From Chitinophaga sp. HK235 (lineage in GTDB: Bacteria; Bacteroidota; Bacteroidia; Chitinophagales; Chitinophagaceae): a DNA stretch of 64,000 nt. The DNA lies in assembly GCF_018255755.1 (NCBI RefSeq), contig NZ_CP073766.1, positions 2,790,001 to 2,854,000 of the forward strand, written 5' to 3'. Numbering within the stretch: position 1 is the stretch's first letter; the number at the start of each line of letters is the position of its first letter. Positions 25,064 to 34,643 of this stretch are shown piece by piece. The translations under genes were made by a program, and so were the position numbers. The notes below the pieces were generated by a model. That model was not told where the DNA came from. It saw nothing but the letters and a program-made list of their open reading frames with translations, and searched no databases.

Positions 25064-26359
25064 ATGAGAATTCACAGGAAAATATTACTGGCAATAGGCA
25101 TATTTCTGTCACTCCGCTCAGAAGCCCAAACATCCAATAATATAACATTCAGGAATTATGACAACTGGAAAGAAATCCAAAATATAGCCAGGAAAGAAAA
25201 TAAACTAATATTCCTTGATGTATACGCCACCTGGTGCGTTCCATGCAAAAAAATGGAACAAGAGGTATATACAGTAGATTCTGTCCATAAATATATAAAC
25301 GACGAATTCCTATCTGTCAAAATTCAAATTGACAGCAATAAGAATGACAATACCGAAATCCAAAAAATGTATGGACTAGCATCAATGATAAAATCAAGCT
25401 ACTTCATACCAGCTGTTCCTACTTTCCTATTCTTCGACTCAAATGGAAACCTGATATATCAGGATCAAGGTTACAAATCAGCTACGGCGTTAGTAAAACT
25501 TTGTAAAACAGCTAAAACCTCATCAGAGGCTTTAACTGCCAAGCTTGCAAAGTTTCATCAAAACAAACTAACCGACGATGAATTACTTTCATTAGCACAA
25601 TCTCTCAAGTCACTAAAACAGGATACACTCGCATTAAAAGTAGCAGCAAAATACAAGTCACTCTATATTGACAAATCCGATCCCGAAAAGGTCCTCCCCA
25701 AAGCGATGACAATAATTAATGACTTTCTGATTCTTTTCGGGAAAAAAGATTTAATAATAGAATACCTATATCAAAACCAATTACATTCGGATAGTTTGCT
25801 AAAAGCGAGAGGCTTTTCAAGAGCTGTTTTGGATATGATAGTACGAAGAGACATAATTGGTCCCGCGCTAGTAAATAGTAAAAAAAGTCCTTCCTGGAAT
25901 GAAATAAGCAGGAAAGTAGCATCTGAATGGGATAAAGACATTGCAGACCGAACAATACTTGAAAGTAAGATCGCCTGGCATTTACAGCACAATAACTGGG
26001 ATAGTATTTCCAAATATCAGGTAGAGAAACTAGACAGGAATGGAATCCCTGCTGATCCTTTTTCACTAATCGAAATCAATCGGATAGCCTGGGAGGTCAT
26101 ATTTAAACATAGTAAGGATAAAAAAATGCTCGAAAAAACAGCTGGATATATGAAACAGATAACAGCTAATAATCCAACAGTTTTCGCCTTCATGGATACT
26201 TATGCAAACTTGCTATACAAACTTGGAAAAACAGAAGAAGCGATGTTAATCGAAGAAAAAGTAATAAACCTGGCAGAAAAAACAAAAGATACCGAGACAA
26301 TTGATTCTTACAAAGAAACATTTAAAAAAATGAAAAACGGAGTCTCCACATGGGATTGA
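25064..26359 (+). CDS. Secreted thioredoxin-fold protein
   Basis: The 431-residue protein has a signal peptide (ILLAIGIFLSLRSEAQ). A thioredoxin-like domain follows at about 35-155, with the redox motif WCVPCKK (Cys58 and Cys61) and the cis-Pro region SYFIPAVPTFLFFD. The remaining 270 residues are helical and TPR-like (YANLLYKLGKTEEAMLIEEK). Proteins of this shape often follow SusC/D genes in Bacteroidota peptide-uptake loci. It probably reduces or isomerises disulfides in the periplasm, perhaps in imported peptides. It starts 32 bp after SusD. Confidence 0.85.
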   Translation: MRIHRKILLAIGIFLSLRSEAQTSNNITFRNYDNWKEIQNIARKENKLIFLDVYATWCVPCKKMEQEVYTVDSVHKYINDEFLSVKIQIDSNKNDNTEIQKMYGLASMIKSSYFIPAVPTFLFFDSNGNLIYQDQGYKSATALVKLCKTAKTSSEALTAKLAKFHQNKLTDDELLSLAQSLKSLKQDTLALKVAAKYKSLYIDKSDPEKVLPKAMTIINDFLILFGKKDLIIEYLYQNQLHSDSLLKARGFSRAVLDMIVRRDIIGPALVNSKKSPSWNEISRKVASEWDKDIADRTILESKIAWHLQHNNWDSISKYQVEKLDRNGIPADPFSLIEINRIAWEVIFKHSKDKKMLEKTAGYMKQITANNPTVFAFMDTYANLLYKLGKTEEAMLIEEKVINLAEKTKDTETIDSYKETFKKMKNGVSTWD

Positions 26360-26674
26360 TATTTAACGCATATAATGCCTTCATAAATAAGATCAAATTT
26401 CTATATTCACACACCATATCATCTGTCTCCATTAACTCTCATAAACCGAAAGAAAAGTGGCTTAAACTCGTGTCTAAACACCAGAAAACAATACTACCTT
26501 CATAAGTTTATCAGGGCCATCTAAACAAGGAAAAACATATTAATACAATCGTCAACAAATTACACAATGGATAAATATACTAAACTGATTATCAACTGCA
26601 ACAAAGATGCAGTTTACAAAATCTATACTACATATTTCGTATATTCAACCAGAGTTTAATTTAAACTATTCTTC
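26360..26674. other. Intergenic gap, 315 bp, nothing recognised
   Basis: AT-rich sequence between the thioredoxin-like gene and the S9 peptidase gene. No hairpin terminator or consensus TAnnTTTG promoter stood out, so whether the peptidase has its own promoter is unclear. Confidence 0.4.
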
Positions 26675-29332
26675 ATGAAAAAAGTACTCCTGTCTTCCCT
26701 CATAATTTTCCAGTCAATCTTTTCAAATGCACAAAAACCACCCATTAATATCGAAAGTTATAAAAGCTGGAACTATGTAACTTATGGGAATATAAGTAAT
26801 AATGGCAAGTACGTATTTTATTCCATTGTCAACTTACCAGTTGGAAAAAATACTTTAGTCATTCAATCAACAAGTAGCGATTTTGAAAAAAAATTCATTG
26901 ATTTTTCAGCCCCATCATTCTCCGATGATAGCAAAACAGTAGCAGGGAAAATTTTAGACACCCTAATAATATTTGATCTTGAAAAAAAACAGGTTCGAAA
27001 AATACCAGGTGTTCAAAGTTATTTTTTTTTCGACAGTGATGGTGTTAAAGGTATAATATACAAGTCTAAATATAAAAACAGGCTAACACTGGAATTAGCT
27101 AATGGGAAACTGCTAAAAGAAATTGATTCCGTAAAACAATTTATCATCAGCCCAAACAAAAGTTCGATAATAATTGATCAACAACAACCCAATGCGGCTG
27201 TAAGTAGGGTAAGTTTTCTATCTCTAAAGGACCAAAAATCAGGTGAAATATATCATGACACTGGTAGCGTATCCAATTTTTTGTTTTCGAACCGCTGCGA
27301 TCAAATGGCTTTTATCACTCGCAACCAGTCAAAACGTGAGATCTGGGTTTACAATTTTATGGAGAAGAAAGCGAAAGTATTAATAAACAGCAAAAATATA
27401 GACAATCAGTTGATCATATCAGGTGATAAATTCTGGCGTTTTAGTCCCAATGACAGCCTGATCATCTTTACCCTTACGGAACCTGACAGAAAAAAAAATG
27501 AATCCAGCAACCCTGAAATATGGTCGTATAAAGACCTATACCTGTCAAGCTATTTTAAAGGATCTTCACTCCTGGGTTTTAAAAATTTCACCCCAAGAAA
27601 TTATTTATCCGCTATTTCAATAAAGGATGCGAAATTTAAGAAATTACTAAATCCAGGAGAAGAAATAGATGACATAAGTTTTAGTGACAAAGAAAGCCCT
27701 TTCTTCGTTTACAAATACAACTTTAATCTGGATACAAATGCATATTATTTATACAACTTCAGCTATGGTTTGTGCGATATTAATACCGGAGAAAAATATC
27801 CTATAGATAGTAACTGCCGAAGCAAAGTTACAAACTTCGCCTTTTCATCAGATCATAGATATTTAGTCTATTATAAAGCTGAAACCAGACAATACTATTC
27901 TCACAATACAAAAACGCATGAAGAAATATGCCTTAGTAAAAAAGTGGGAACCCTATTAATTGACAAAAACTGTACAGATTTAGCACATCCGGAAAATTAT
28001 CCTACGGAAGTAGTAGGTTGGATTCAAGACCAGAATCAGGTTCTAATCAGTGATTCCTATGATATATGGGCATTTGATTTAGCAGGGAAAGAAGAGCCTG
28101 TCAACCTAACACAAGGCTTTGGAAAAAAAAACAATACAAGCATCTATCCCATTGAAAATAAAAAAAATGGATATGAAAAAAACATTCGTCGCTATAATTC
28201 AAAGGATAAAATGACTTTAAAGTCATTTAACTGGGACACAAAAGAAATGGGTTTTCATTCAATGTCCCTTAAAAAACCGTGGGGAATGGTCTTTCTCTCA
28301 AAACAATCCAATTCAATAGGACAAGGTTTATTCTATAACTATGAAGGGATTGGATCAATCGAATTGTGTGAATCTCAAAACCATAATGGATATCTAATCA
28401 AAAAAGGAACATGTGAAGATGCCCCCAATTACTTCTACAGCAAAGATCTCAGGCAATTCAAAAGACTATCAAATCAGCAACCGCAGGAAAAATACAACTG
28501 GATGACATCTGAACTTCATACCTACCAGGATAGTGTTGGGAACAAATGTCAGGGGGTTCTTTACAAACCAGAGAATTTCAATCCTTCTAAAAAGTATCCA
28601 ATTATCATAAACTACTATAGCAACTACAGCAATCGTTTAAATGTATTCTTTGATCCTGATATTACCGGAGAGTATGCAGAAGTTGCTTACTGGGTAAGCA
28701 ATGGGTATATCGTTTATCGACCTGACATATATTTGTTTCCCGAAAAACCTGGTGAAGGAGTGTTACAATCACTATATGCAGCACTAAACCACTTATCTAC
28801 CTATTCATTCATAAATTTAAAAAAAGTTGCCCTGACAGGATCAAGCCTTGGAGGATGGGAAACTAATTACGCCATCACCCACCTCAAATGGCCGATAACT
28901 GCCGCAGTATCAGAAGCCGGGGTCAGTGATTTTGTAGCTTTTACATTTACTATAGGCAGAAATGGCACTGATAGATTTTCATTTACTGAAAATGGTATTT
29001 TCAAATCGAAAAAATCAATTGAGAATTGTCCAGATATTTATACTGAGAATTCTCCTTTATATTCAGCTCAAAATATCAGCACGCCTCTACTATTATTACA
29101 TAACCCTCTTGACAGGCAAGTTGAAGTATATCAAAGTCAGGCATTATTTATACAATTAAGAAAATTAGGGAAACCGGTATGGTTTTTATCATATGAAGGA
29201 GAGGATCATGGAATGAGAAATCTGGAAAGTATAACAGATTATAAAAAGAAGAAGTACGAATTCATGGATTATTTTTTAAAGGATTACCCGGAACCCAATT
29301 GGATGATGAGCCATATTAATTCTACGGACTGA
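26675..29332 (+). CDS. S9-family (prolyl-oligopeptidase-like) secreted peptidase
   Basis: The 885-residue protein has a signal peptide (VLLSSLIIFQSIFSNAQK). An N-terminal beta-propeller-like region (about 30-600) with repeated short strands is followed by the alpha/beta hydrolase peptidase domain. The triad is Ser724 in TGSSLGGWE, Asp813 in HNPLDRQVEV and His845 in GEDHGMRN. S9 enzymes cleave small peptides, often after proline. As the last gene behind SusC/D and the thioredoxin-fold protein, it supports a peptide substrate for this locus. Composition is strongly AT-rich. Confidence 0.92.
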   Translation: MKKVLLSSLIIFQSIFSNAQKPPINIESYKSWNYVTYGNISNNGKYVFYSIVNLPVGKNTLVIQSTSSDFEKKFIDFSAPSFSDDSKTVAGKILDTLIIFDLEKKQVRKIPGVQSYFFFDSDGVKGIIYKSKYKNRLTLELANGKLLKEIDSVKQFIISPNKSSIIIDQQQPNAAVSRVSFLSLKDQKSGEIYHDTGSVSNFLFSNRCDQMAFITRNQSKREIWVYNFMEKKAKVLINSKNIDNQLIISGDKFWRFSPNDSLIIFTLTEPDRKKNESSNPEIWSYKDLYLSSYFKGSSLLGFKNFTPRNYLSAISIKDAKFKKLLNPGEEIDDISFSDKESPFFVYKYNFNLDTNAYYLYNFSYGLCDINTGEKYPIDSNCRSKVTNFAFSSDHRYLVYYKAETRQYYSHNTKTHEEICLSKKVGTLLIDKNCTDLAHPENYPTEVVGWIQDQNQVLISDSYDIWAFDLAGKEEPVNLTQGFGKKNNTSIYPIENKKNGYEKNIRRYNSKDKMTLKSFNWDTKEMGFHSMSLKKPWGMVFLSKQSNSIGQGLFYNYEGIGSIELCESQNHNGYLIKKGTCEDAPNYFYSKDLRQFKRLSNQQPQEKYNWMTSELHTYQDSVGNKCQGVLYKPENFNPSKKYPIIINYYSNYSNRLNVFFDPDITGEYAEVAYWVSNGYIVYRPDIYLFPEKPGEGVLQSLYAALNHLSTYSFINLKKVALTGSSLGGWETNYAITHLKWPITAAVSEAGVSDFVAFTFTIGRNGTDRFSFTENGIFKSKKSIENCPDIYTENSPLYSAQNISTPLLLLHNPLDRQVEVYQSQALFIQLRKLGKPVWFLSYEGEDHGMRNLESITDYKKKKYEFMDYFLKDYPEPNWMMSHINSTD

Positions 29333-29630
29333 GATTGGCCTGAAAATCTTCCATGGTTTTAATAAAGAATTAATCGTTAAATATAATTGGCGTATTAAGT
29401 AAATCGCCTGGCATGCATAATTGCTGAAGATCAGAGCGCAACCTGTATTGGAAATATAAAGAATTGCAGATCACACCAGGCATTAAAACATAAGTCTTCT
29501 ATCGATTTTCTCTATCAGCATCAGAAAACAAACTGCTTCTCAACTTTTCAGAAGCCACCGAATTTGAAGGGGATACTTCAGAAATCTTTCTCTTTTAATT
29601 ACATTCTCACATACTTTTTGCAACAACAAA
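29333..29630. other. Intergenic gap, 298 bp, nothing recognised
   Basis: This AT-rich stretch lies between the S9 peptidase stop and the terminator of the first small secreted protein gene. I see no gene or repeat in it. Confidence 0.4.
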
Positions 29631-29663
29631 GGAGCCGAAGGAAGAAAAACTTCCATCGGCTCC
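29631..29663 (-). terminator. Terminator of small secreted protein gene 1
   Basis: GGAGCCGA-A-GGAAG pairs with CTTCC-A-TCGGCTCC across a short A-rich loop. It sits 20 bp after the minus-strand stop at 29684. The same hairpin recurs, more or less eroded, after the other copies. Confidence 0.8.
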
Positions 29664-29683
29664 ACATTACACCATTACATTGG

Positions 29684-29926
29684 TTAGATGGTGGTATAAA
29701 GAGTGAAAACATCAGGACAAGGCAGACCCTTATCGAGAGTTGCAAAAGTAGTAGTTATTGGATGTCCATTAGGCTGAAGAGTAGCATTAACAGCTACAAC
29801 ACAACCTTGTTCAGGATGTAAAGTATCGATAACATATACTTTAGCATTAATATCTGCCTGAGCAGCAGCAAAAGCACCACATACTGCAACTACAGCAACA
29901 GCTGATAACAATTTTACTTTTTTCAT
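29684..29926 (-). CDS. Small secreted two-cysteine protein, copy 1
   Basis: The 80-residue protein has a signal peptide (cleavage after AAAQA, residue 24) and a 56-residue mature part starting DINAKVYVID. Conserved features shared by all seven copies are two cysteines (here Cys42 in GCVVAV and Cys70 in LPCPDV), an invariant N-A-T-L, a TTTFATLD stretch and a C-terminal LYTTI. The Cys in the signal peptide is not a lipobox, because the residue before it is bulky and copy 7 lacks it. The family is not recognised; the shape recalls small Bacteroidota families such as DUF6520. Confidence 0.85.
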   Translation of the reverse strand: MKKVKLLSAVAVVAVCGAFAAAQADINAKVYVIDTLHPEQGCVVAVNATLQPNGHPITTTFATLDKGLPCPDVFTLYTTI

Positions 29927-30475
29927 GATTGAAAATTTTGAAGGAAATTAATAATTACCTACTCTTTTATCGGGGTTTTCGGCTTCTCCCCTTCCAATCA
30001 CGATTATCTTAGGTACCATCAAACAACCGAGATTAGAATATTGTGCATTTCTTATTTCAAGAAAAAACTAGCGGGAACGAAACTATTAACAAACAGCGTC
30101 TTACAAAGTGAGCACCAAGAATCCAAGAAAACAAAAACGGACAATAATAACTTGAGTAAAATAGTTCACCAGCCAGAGGTTTCACTTCAGGTTCCTCCAG
30201 ATGCTCCTTAAAAGTATCAAGGTATATAATAAGGTACATCGCACACCCACCGATGAAATGAAAAGCCCTATTTGTAAAATCCAATACTGGACCTAAGCTA
30301 ACCATAAACCGTATTATCAGTACCCATTGCAATAATCATCCTGGCCATAGCGATTTCACTCTAGTCAAAACATTACTGTCCAGGGAAACATTCATTCCAA
30401 ATTTATTTCTGACATACTTTTCCAATAATAAAGGAGAAAAGCATTGATCAGCTCCACATTATACCACTACATTGA
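29927..30475 (-). other. Leader of copy 1 plus unassigned 549-bp gap
   Basis: The first 120 bp on the minus strand before copy 1 form a conserved leader: CCTACTCTTTTAT and, further up, GGTACC within ATTATCTTAGGTACCATCAA on the plus strand. The same block precedes copies 4 and 5, and in weaker form copies 2 and 6. A minus-strand frame at 30057-30332 (91 codons, hydrophobic, MQWVLIIRFMVSLG) has no recognisable match and is not called as a gene. Near 30,430 the eroded terminator of copy 2 is seen. Confidence 0.55.
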
Positions 30476-30718
30476 TTAGAGAGTGGCATAAAGGCGATAA
30501 ACATCAGGACACCACCCCCACTTATCTAAAGTTGCAAAAGTAGTGGTAATCAGAGATAAATTGGGTTGAAGGGTAGCATTAACAGCTACAAAACAACCTA
30601 GCTCAGGACGTAAAGGATCAATAATATATACCTTAGCATTAACATCTGCCTGGGCAGCAGCAAAAGCACCACATAATGCAACTACAGCAACGACTGATAA
30701 CAATTTTACCTTTTTCAT
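30476..30718 (-). CDS. Small secreted two-cysteine protein, copy 2
   Basis: The 80-residue paralogue of copy 1 has a nearly identical signal peptide (VALCGAFAAAQA). The mature part starts DVNAKVYIIDPLRPE, with cysteines in GCFVAV and GWCPDV, the invariant NATL and the ending LYATL. It lies 135 bp downstream of the thiol-disulfide lipoprotein gene on the same strand, so the two may be co-transcribed. The downstream hairpin is eroded compared with copies 1 and 5. The function is unknown. Confidence 0.85.
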   Translation of the reverse strand: MKKVKLLSVVAVVALCGAFAAAQADVNAKVYIIDPLRPELGCFVAVNATLQPNLSLITTTFATLDKWGWCPDVYRLYATL

Positions 30719-30853
30719 GATTGAAAATTTTGAAGGAAATCAATAATTACCTACTCTTTTATTGGGGTTATCTTAGATACACTTAAATAAGCGAAATTCA
30801 GAGCATGGTACACTTCTTATTTCAATAAAAAATAATTACTGCGAACGAAACCA

Positions 30854-31354
30854 TCAATTAATAGCTTTCAAAATGATCTTTGCATCAACAGCTGAAGTAA
30901 AAACTTCCTTAAGGCCATGATTACTATAAACCGCTGTATGAGGCACCACATTAATACGATAGAGCGACAAGTACGAAGCCAGAGTATCTCTACCAATATG
31001 AACATTAGGATACTGATCAAGATTAAAAGTCTTCTCAAATACCTTTATATCATTAACCGAAGCTATACTTAAAAAACAGAACTGCGTCTTACCAAAATCA
31101 TCTAAACTTTTCACAATGCTTTCTGTTTCCTTTTTGCAAAACGGGCAATACGGGTCAAAAAAAACAAAAACAACTGAGGAATATTTTGACAAGGACTTAG
31201 TATTCATTACAGTAGCCCCATCTAACATCAGAAGATCCACTGATGGAATACTATCTCCGATTTTTACTTTGAGTCCCTCCTTCAATCCATGGCTGCCAGA
31301 TTGACCACAATAGCAAAAAAAAGCAACAACGATTAACACCCAAGCATATTTCAT
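30854..31354 (-). CDS. Thiol-disulfide lipoprotein (redoxin/TlpA-like)
   Basis: The 166-residue thioredoxin-fold protein has an N-terminal membrane or lipoprotein signal (VLIVVAFFCYCGQSGS; Cys14 or Cys16 could be lipidated). The redox centre is FFDPYCPFCKKE with Cys70 and Cys73. The AhpC/TSA-like start (LKVKIGDSIPSVDLLMLDG) and the cis-Pro region INVVPHTAVYS are in place. It is probably anchored to a membrane and acts on disulfides outside the cytoplasm. Two decayed copies of its gene lie between later members of the small-protein array, which ties it to that family. It starts 33 bp after the stop of the GT-C-like gene. Confidence 0.85.
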   Translation of the reverse strand: MKYAWVLIVVAFFCYCGQSGSHGLKEGLKVKIGDSIPSVDLLMLDGATVMNTKSLSKYSSVVFVFFDPYCPFCKKETESIVKSLDDFGKTQFCFLSIASVNDIKVFEKTFNLDQYPNVHIGRDTLASYLSLYRINVVPHTAVYSNHGLKEVFTSAVDAKIILKAIN

Positions 31355-31387
31355 AGCAAAAAATTAGAACTGAAAGAAAATATTCCC

Positions 31388-32914
31388 CTAAGAAACAAGA
31401 GATTTATCCTTACTATCAGGCGCCTTTAATACATAGTCCAACAACATCAGATTAAAAATAAAACAGAGCATAAAAGGGAATACCTGAAACCTTAATGCAA
31501 CAGGAGAGGCATAAACACTGAATAATAAATTAATTATCCAAAAAGCAGTCACGAGCATCCAAACCTGAAAGAACCCATTTCCTGATCTTCTTCCGCCAAA
31601 AATCAAAAAAACTATACTCATCATAACAAAAATCACATTTGTCGCTCCCACAATAATTGGATAATAGTTTAATACATTAACCTGTTTACCACTAGCCTTT
31701 GCACTTATCTTCGTAGACGAGTACCCAAACCAATGTACAGCTACCGGCCTAACAGTATCAATACCGCTATTATAAGCACCTAAGAATTCAATCGGGGGGG
31801 CATAATACTTCAAGAAATTAATACATAAATATTTTTTCACAAAAGTGGCAGGATACATTTTAATTAACTCTCTTCCATATGCCTCATAATAAGGTCCCAT
31901 TTGCGCCCACCTTTTTTGATCACTTATAGTAGAATCATTCTTATATTTTTCGGCCATGTAAATTCGCAATGGGGACTTAGGTGACCACATATAGAGCGTC
32001 CCAGCCATGATCATCTCTTCAGGATGTCTGTACCATATTTTTGTGCTATCAAAATAGTTACGAACATCTTTATCTAACTCAGCAAATTTAGCAGGGACCT
32101 TTTTACGATCTGCAGAGTCAATAAATTTATACGCATACATCGCATTATTAGCCAACTGCCAGCCGGAAAAGGGAGAAAACTGGGCCTTCCCGGAGAAATT
32201 TTTATATTGAAGAGAAGTAAACAGCACAAACACCCCAATCAGTGATCCAGCCACCCCAATCCCTACCAGCTTAAGTTTAAGATGATCCCTTTTTAGAAAG
32301 AACGCAAACAGCGAAATAAGAGGGTAAAACAAAGCATTATATCTTACCAAAAACGAAATGGTTACGATCAATGCATGTACAAAAATCAACCACCAGGAAG
32401 GACGGTGTAATATCCATATTAAAAGAGTCAACCAACACAAACTTAAACCTAGGAAAATAATATCGCTACTGACATAGTTTGCCAAATATAGAATGACCGG
32501 ATTCAAAGTCATCAACCCAACTGTCAAAATAAATATCCATTTATAGGGCGGATAAAAATAAAATAAACTAAGTATAAGCAGCAATGCATTAAGCTGTACA
32601 AACAAGTACTGAAAAACTACCAATGTTGTATCATCAGAAGAAAATACACTAAACAATCTTAAAAACTTCGGATACCCTATGGGATAAGTATCAATTTTCA
32701 AATTATTTGCGGCACTAACTATATATGCATATGAATCTCCATTAATAAATCCAGCGAACGGATAATAATATTTAAATAGTCCAACAAGAAACAACATAGA
32801 AAGAATACATACAACAACAACAGACCTATTGAATTTATTCTTCCATATAAAACTACCAAATGAAACTGAATCAGACATTCTTGTAATTTTTGAGGATTCA
32901 AATCTTTCTTCCAT
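31388..32914 (-). CDS. Polytopic membrane protein, GT-C glycosyltransferase-like
   Basis: The protein has 508 residues from the ATG at 32914 (MEERFESSKITRM); an upstream ATG at 33010 would add 32 residues. It has about 10-12 hydrophobic helices. After the first helix a loop with FAGFINGDSYAYI and YPIGYPKFLRLF resembles the first extracytoplasmic loop of GT-C enzymes, where acidic residues bind a lipid-linked sugar. A large periplasmic loop (residues about 270-400, WYRHPEEMIMAGTLY) follows. GT-C membership is a judgement from shape and this motif. It is upstream of the thiol-disulfide lipoprotein on the same strand and likely in one operon with it. Confidence 0.7.
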   Translation of the reverse strand: MEERFESSKITRMSDSVSFGSFIWKNKFNRSVVVVCILSMLFLVGLFKYYYPFAGFINGDSYAYIVSAANNLKIDTYPIGYPKFLRLFSVFSSDDTTLVVFQYLFVQLNALLLILSLFYFYPPYKWIFILTVGLMTLNPVILYLANYVSSDIIFLGLSLCWLTLLIWILHRPSWWLIFVHALIVTISFLVRYNALFYPLISLFAFFLKRDHLKLKLVGIGVAGSLIGVFVLFTSLQYKNFSGKAQFSPFSGWQLANNAMYAYKFIDSADRKKVPAKFAELDKDVRNYFDSTKIWYRHPEEMIMAGTLYMWSPKSPLRIYMAEKYKNDSTISDQKRWAQMGPYYEAYGRELIKMYPATFVKKYLCINFLKYYAPPIEFLGAYNSGIDTVRPVAVHWFGYSSTKISAKASGKQVNVLNYYPIIVGATNVIFVMMSIVFLIFGGRRSGNGFFQVWMLVTAFWIINLLFSVYASPVALRFQVFPFMLCFIFNLMLLDYVLKAPDSKDKSLVS

Positions 32915-33010
32915 AAATAAGGAGGTCTTAATACTAATAATGAATTTTATAAAAAAGTAGCATCTAATACCACAGGAAATTACATTATCAGAGTATGTTA
33001 TTTTAAACAA

Positions 33011-33296
33011 AGATGATAGGAAAAATTGGCCTTCACCAAATAGGTAAGATTACAATATCCATAAATCTACATTATGTCATAGATAGAATTGCAATTATTT
33101 TCAGGAAAAAGACTTTAGAATTCAAACAAAAAGGGCTTCATAACTATACATGGAATACCAGACCACAACATCCAACTACACACATCCTTAAAGGCATTTC
33201 AACTTATACAATATTACACAACTACTAAACAGCCACCAACATTAATCAAGCAACAGAAACCGTTATTCAACAACTAAAAACGAATAACATGAGGTA
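33011..33296. other. Intergenic gap, 286 bp, nothing recognised
   Basis: AT-rich sequence upstream of the GT-C-like gene. A plus-strand frame here (71 codons) shows no protein-like pattern. Confidence 0.35.
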
Positions 33297-33659
33297 TTAA
33301 TTCAGTTTAACGGCAAAAGTCTCGATTCGACCCAACAGTCGGATTAAAATACGAGGCAGCCGATGGTTTGTTGTCCGGCCGCTCTTCTTTATCTGTAAAG
33401 ATACCCTTCCAAAGAAATACTTATCTGTATATGTTCCATTACGACTATATTCGTTTATCCTGGCATCAAGGTTATCCCACAGCTATTCCAGTATGTTGTA
33501 GATTTTCTTACGAAATAAAATCGTTAAAGAATTCATCCTAGATGATCCAGTTAAATCATTCACAGATACCGTTTGCCTGTGAACTTCTTTTGGTCCTGTT
33601 ATCATCGACCTCCTCCAGAGCAAGACAGAGCCGGCATTCATGAATAAGTTACTGAACAT
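33297..33659 (-). pseudogene. Remnant of an unknown gene with internal stop
   Basis: A minus-strand frame of 120 codons from an ATG at 33659 to a TAA at 33297-33299 is interrupted once, by a TAG at 33483-33485 (codon 59). The translation on both sides reads like real protein: KEVHRQTVSVNDLTGSSR, FRKKIYNILE, then LWDNLDARINEYSRNG, TYTDKYFFGRVSLQIKKSG and RLPRILIRLLGRIETFAV. I do not recognise the family. The local composition is richer in G+C than the flanks, which fits a decaying gene from elsewhere. Confidence 0.5.
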
Positions 33660-33787
33660 ATCTCATTCCAGGGTAACAACCTAAGCTTTAGTGAGGGTTA
33701 GTCTATTTCTTTCTGACATACTTTTTGTAATAAAGGAGCCAAAGGAAGAAAATCAGCCACCGACTCAACATTAGACCAATACATTGA

Positions 33788-34027
33788 TCATATTGTGCTA
33801 TAGAGAGTAACAAGCTGACAAGGATCACCCGGTATCAGAGTGGCAAAAGTAATAGTCAATGGTGATCCATTTGGCAGAAGAGTAGCGTTAATAATTAAGA
33901 AACAACCCTGATCAGGACGGCCGGGATCCTTAACATATACTCTGGCATTAACATCTGCCTGAGCGGCAGCAAAAGCACCACACAATGCGCCTACAGCAAC
34001 AACTGACAACAATTTTACTTTTTTCAT
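33788..34027 (-). CDS. Small secreted two-cysteine protein, copy 3
   Basis: The 79-residue paralogue has a signal peptide ending AAAQA and a mature part DVNARVYVKDPGRPDQ. Cysteines lie in GCFLII and DPCQLV, with INATLLPN, ITFATL and the ending LYSTI. The second Cys is followed by Gln-Leu instead of Pro-Asp. Its upstream region lacks the long conserved leader seen at copies 1, 4 and 5, because copy 4 follows after only 195 bp. A degraded terminator-like stretch lies near 33,735. Confidence 0.83.
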   Translation of the reverse strand: MKKVKLLSVVAVGALCGAFAAAQADVNARVYVKDPGRPDQGCFLIINATLLPNGSPLTITFATLIPGDPCQLVTLYSTI

Positions 34028-34172
34028 GAGTGAAAATTTAGAAGAAAATTTATTTACAAAGCAGTTTAGCCGAAATGATGCTAAAAAACAGAATTACACT
34101 TTATTCCAAAGTACCTCTTAAGAAATCTTTCACTTCTAATTTCTTTCTGACAAACTTTTTTGCAATAAAGGA

Positions 34173-34199
34173 GCCGAAGGAAGAAAACCTTTCGTCGGC
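34173..34199 (-). terminator. Terminator of small secreted protein gene 4
   Basis: GCCGA-A-GGAA pairs with TTTC-G-TCGGC (one G-T pair), the same hairpin family as after copies 1 and 5, followed on the minus strand by a T-rich stretch. Confidence 0.65.
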
Positions 34200-34222
34200 C
34201 CAACATTACACTATCACATTGA

Positions 34223-34468
34223 TTAGATAGTGGTATAAAGAGTGAAAATATCAGGACACTCAGCACTCCGATCCAGAGTTGCAAAAGTAGTAGTAAATGG
34301 TGATCCATTTGGCGCCAGAGTAGCGTTAACGCTTATAGAACAGTTAGTCCTTTCAGGATGCAGAGGATCCCCAACCCATACTTTAGCATTAATATCTGCT
34401 TGAGCAGCAGCAAAAGCACCACACAATGCCACTACAGCAACATCTGATAACAATTTTACCTTTTTCAT
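34223..34468 (-). CDS. Small secreted two-cysteine protein, copy 4
   Basis: The 81-residue paralogue has a mature part starting DINAKVWVGDPLHPERT. Cysteines lie in NCSISV and AECPDI, with VNATLAPN, TTTFATLD and the ending LYTTI. Copies 4, 5 and 6 form the most similar subgroup. Their start codons are 755 and 750 bp apart, so they arose by tandem duplication of a unit that also contained the thiol-disulfide gene, the leader and the terminator. Confidence 0.87.
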   Translation of the reverse strand: MKKVKLLSDVAVVALCGAFAAAQADINAKVWVGDPLHPERTNCSISVNATLAPNGSPFTTTFATLDRSAECPDIFTLYTTI

Positions 34469-34643
34469 GATTGAAAATTTTAAAGGAAATTAATAATACC
34501 TACTCTTTTATTGGAATTTCCGGTTTCTCCCTTCCTAAACACAATAATCTTAGGTACCATCAAACAACCGAAATTCAGAATATTTTGATTTTTCTATTTT
34601 AATAAAAAACAATCACTGCAAACGAAACCATTATTTAAAGGCT
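34469..34643 (-). promoter_or_regulatory. Conserved leader of copy 4
   Basis: This holds the same block as before copy 1: CCTACTCTTTTATTGG close to the start codon and ATCTTAGGTACCATCAAACA further upstream (near 34,550). Conservation of non-coding sequence between copies suggests promoter and 5' UTR function, although no perfect TAnnTTTG element is seen. Confidence 0.5.

Noticed and set aside
29684..29926. Peptides considered as lipoproteins because of the Cys in the signal sequence
   Set aside because: The residue before the Cys is Val or Leu rather than Gly/Ala/Ser, the hydrophobic stretch continues past it to an A-x-A site, and copy 7 lacks it.
30057..30332. 91-codon hydrophobic minus-strand frame between peptide copies 1 and 2
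   Set aside because: It shows no recognisable family pattern, and it includes the duplicated flank that lies next to the redoxin copies. It may be a remnant of a membrane gene but cannot be supported as a gene.
33013..33228. 71-codon plus-strand frame after the GT-C-like gene start
   Set aside because: Low-complexity translation of AT-rich intergenic DNA with no family pattern.
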